NCBI GenBank assembly: GCA_947489425.1
Contig: CANLDL010000005.1
Coordinates: forward strand, 216,361-280,360
Source: an uncultured Pseudomonadales bacterium
Lineage (GTDB): Bacteria > Pseudomonadota > Gammaproteobacteria > Pseudomonadales > Cellvibrionaceae
DNA: 64,000 nt
Direction of reading: 5' to 3'
A program made the translations under genes and the position numbers. This document shows, in pieces, positions 62,381-64,000 of the stretch (the first letter of the stretch is position 1; each line of letters begins with the position of its first letter). The notes beneath the pieces are model-generated. The model ran no database searches. It saw only the letters and a program-made list of their open reading frames with translations, and was not told where the DNA came from.

Positions 62381-64000
62381 ATGGCGAGATTGCCCGTTAT
62401 TGTTGGTTTTGGTGGTTACAGTGCTGCCGGACGAAGTTCATTTCATCAAGCGTATCAACGTATCGTCTTAGATAAATTAAGCATAGATAAACGTAGCGAA
62501 ACTATCGCTGGTCTTGCAGTGATGATGAACTTAGTAACAGTTAAAGGTGGCGATTACATTACAGCCGAAGGTGAAGCCATAGGCATTAGTGAAGTGTTGA
62601 CACGCTTTAGTGACATAGTCTGCGAAAGTACGTTGGTTCGACCGATCAATTCGTCTTATTTCGATGTGAGCCATGTGCCCCAGCAGCAGACCGTTCAACT
62701 AGATAAAACAGATCAAAAAGCTCTGTGTTTTGAATTGCCAAAACGTAAATTACCTACAAGCATTCCTGATCGCTGGCAGGTGAGCGAATTGGATGAGCGC
62801 AACGTCAAAGTTGTCGTTGCCGATAGTATGGTTAGAACAGAATCTCACTATGAATCCAGTGTCCATGCAGCAGGTCAACTACCAACCGGTTTTGATCCTG
62901 CCGATTTGTATTCATCACGTTTTCATCCGCGTGCGCTACAACTTGCAGTTGTTGGTGCATCTGATGCGGTTAATTCGATGGGTATCGATTGGCAGCAAAT
63001 CGTGCAGCATGTTGCCCCCGACGAAATAGGTGCGTATTCGTCGAGCATTATGTCGCAGTTAGATGACAATGGCCTCGGTGGCTTACTGCAGTCGCGCTTA
63101 CGAGGCGACAGAGTATCGACAAAGCAATTGGCTTTGGGGCTAAGCTCAATGACCTCCGATTTTGTTAACGCCTATGTGCTGGGTAATGTAGGTGCAACGG
63201 GTAGTATTGTTGGTGCTTGCGCTAGCTTTTTATATAACCTACGTGCTGGTATGGAAGATATTCAATCGGGTAAACGGCGTGTGGTGGTGGTTGGTGGTAG
63301 TGAAGCACCAATATTACCTGAAGTTGTTGAAGGTTATGCAACTATGGGTGCGCTGGCCACAACTGAAAAATTATGCAAAATAGATGGTTCGTCAACCACA
63401 GATTTGCGCCGCTCTAGCCGCCCCTTTGGTGAAAATTGTGGTTTTGTCATTGCCGAATCAACTCAGCATGTTGTATTGATGGACGATGCACTAGCTATCG
63501 AATTGGGCGCCGATATTCATGGGTCAGTCGCTGATGTATTTACCAGTGCCGATGGTTTTAAAAAATCTATCTCTGCTCCTGGACCTGGTAATTATCTCAC
63601 TTTCGCAAAAGCAGTTGCTTCAGCCAACTCATTGTTGGGCAATAAAGCATTAGCAGAACGCAGCTTTGTACAGGCACATGGTTCTAGTACACCTCAAAAT
63701 CGTGTTACAGAGTCCGAGATCTTTGACCGTATCGGTGGTATTTTTAATATTAAACAATGGCCCGTAACCGCAGTTAAAGCATTTTTGGGTCACTCATTGG
63801 CTCCAGCTAGTGGCGACCAGCTTATTAATACCTTGGGTGTTTTCTCTCAGGGTATATTACCAGGTATTAATACCATTGATCGTGTAGCGGATGATGTGCT
63901 TCAGGAGCGTTTATCAATCTCCACCGAACACAGAGAACTTGAGTCAGCCATGGATGTTGCCTTTTTAAATTCAAAAGGCTTTGGTGGTAATAATGCAACG
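62381..64000 (+). CDS. fabY: Beta-ketoacyl synthase FabY-like, partial at the window end
   Basis: An open frame of 540 codons from ATG 62381 to the window edge; FabY proteins are about 630 residues, so about 90 are missing. FabY condenses acetyl-CoA with malonyl-ACP to start fatty acid synthesis, in place of FabH, in Pseudomonas. The N-terminus ARLPVIVGFGGYSAAGRSSFH is typical, and the catalytic triad is C280 (VGACASFL), H433 (AHGSSTP) and H471 (FLGHSLAP). AAGG at 62367-62370 is a likely ribosome binding site. No frameshift is seen. Confidence 0.9.
   Translation, partial: MARLPVIVGFGGYSAAGRSSFHQAYQRIVLDKLSIDKRSETIAGLAVMMNLVTVKGGDYITAEGEAIGISEVLTRFSDIVCESTLVRPINSSYFDVSHVPQQQTVQLDKTDQKALCFELPKRKLPTSIPDRWQVSELDERNVKVVVADSMVRTESHYESSVHAAGQLPTGFDPADLYSSRFHPRALQLAVVGASDAVNSMGIDWQQIVQHVAPDEIGAYSSSIMSQLDDNGLGGLLQSRLRGDRVSTKQLALGLSSMTSDFVNAYVLGNVGATGSIVGACASFLYNLRAGMEDIQSGKRRVVVVGGSEAPILPEVVEGYATMGALATTEKLCKIDGSSTTDLRRSSRPFGENCGFVIAESTQHVVLMDDALAIELGADIHGSVADVFTSADGFKKSISAPGPGNYLTFAKAVASANSLLGNKALAERSFVQAHGSSTPQNRVTESEIFDRIGGIFNIKQWPVTAVKAFLGHSLAPASGDQLINTLGVFSQGILPGINTIDRVADDVLQERLSISTEHRELESAMDVAFLNSKGFGGNNAT

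Noticed and set aside
1..64000. tRNA, rRNA, CRISPR arrays, insertion sequences and prophage genes
   Set aside because: I looked for cloverleaf-like segments, regularly spaced repeats, transposase and phage motifs on both strands and found none that could be supported by eye.

Overview
The window is an AT-rich stretch of a gammaproteobacterial chromosome. Nearly all of it is ordinary housekeeping and stress-response gene content, and no rRNA, tRNA, CRISPR array, prophage or insertion sequence could be recognised. The gene set points to an aerobic, motile, probably marine member of the Pseudomonadales/Cellvibrionales-type lineages: gpsA-DUF4389-sixA, prmB, aroC followed by an MFS gene, a System I cytochrome c maturation (ccm) operon beside orphan fliK/flhX-type genes, a NorR-PpyR-NnrS-globin-Hmp nitric oxide locus, and a FabY-type ketoacyl synthase. 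The taxonomic placement is an inference from gene content and order only.

Region 1 (1-6733, all +): the C-terminal part of gpsA, a small membrane protein, sixA, an alpha/beta hydrolase, prmB, aroC, an MFS transporter and a stand-alone uroporphyrinogen-III synthase-like protein. Region 2 (6730-19561, all -): a membrane GGDEF-EAL protein, RNase II, a CobB sirtuin, DUF3830, NhaA, MAPEG, glutaminyl cyclase, a ComFB-domain protein, MnmC, FldB and TrmL. Region 3 (19863-25454, +): an MshN-like TPR protein and a lone type IV pilin, an NmrA-type reductase with a promoter/operator, an S4 RNA-binding protein, an exported small catalase-like protein, and a hairpin-rich inverted-repeat patch in front of an apparently truncated gene.

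Region 4 (25505-30506) is a nitric oxide response module. NorR faces a ppyR-like/nnrS/truncated globin/hmp run, with three GT-N7-AC NorR boxes and a -24/-12 sigma-54 promoter between them and a bidirectional terminator at the end. Region 5 (30533-42075, all -): AsmA, isochorismatase-like hydrolase, DUF1456 (apparently starting at AUC), DUF6172, RlmF, a desaturase, a nitroreductase/YdcZ/GNAT cassette below a Crp/Fnr regulator, and a patch of unrecognised small genes that includes a tightly overlapping three-gene operon. Region 6 (42415-50687): the PreP-like protease, DUF599, GIY-YIG, a J-domain protein, a methyltransferase, MsrA, and FlhX/FliK-like proteins.

Region 7 (50771-57376, +) holds ccmABC, then a strong terminator, ccmD plus a lipoprotein gene, a perfect hairpin, and ccmEFG; ccmH and ccmI do not follow. 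Region 8 (57381-64000): a membrane-anchored unknown, an ABM-domain protein, a YlqF/RbgA-type GTPase, Hpf, an Hsp20 with a candidate heat-shock promoter and RNA thermometer, and a GlxA-type AraC regulator divergent from a partial fabY with a 21-bp tandem repeat between them. Coordinates, motifs and hairpins were read by eye; family assignments rest on recognised motifs rather than on any search.
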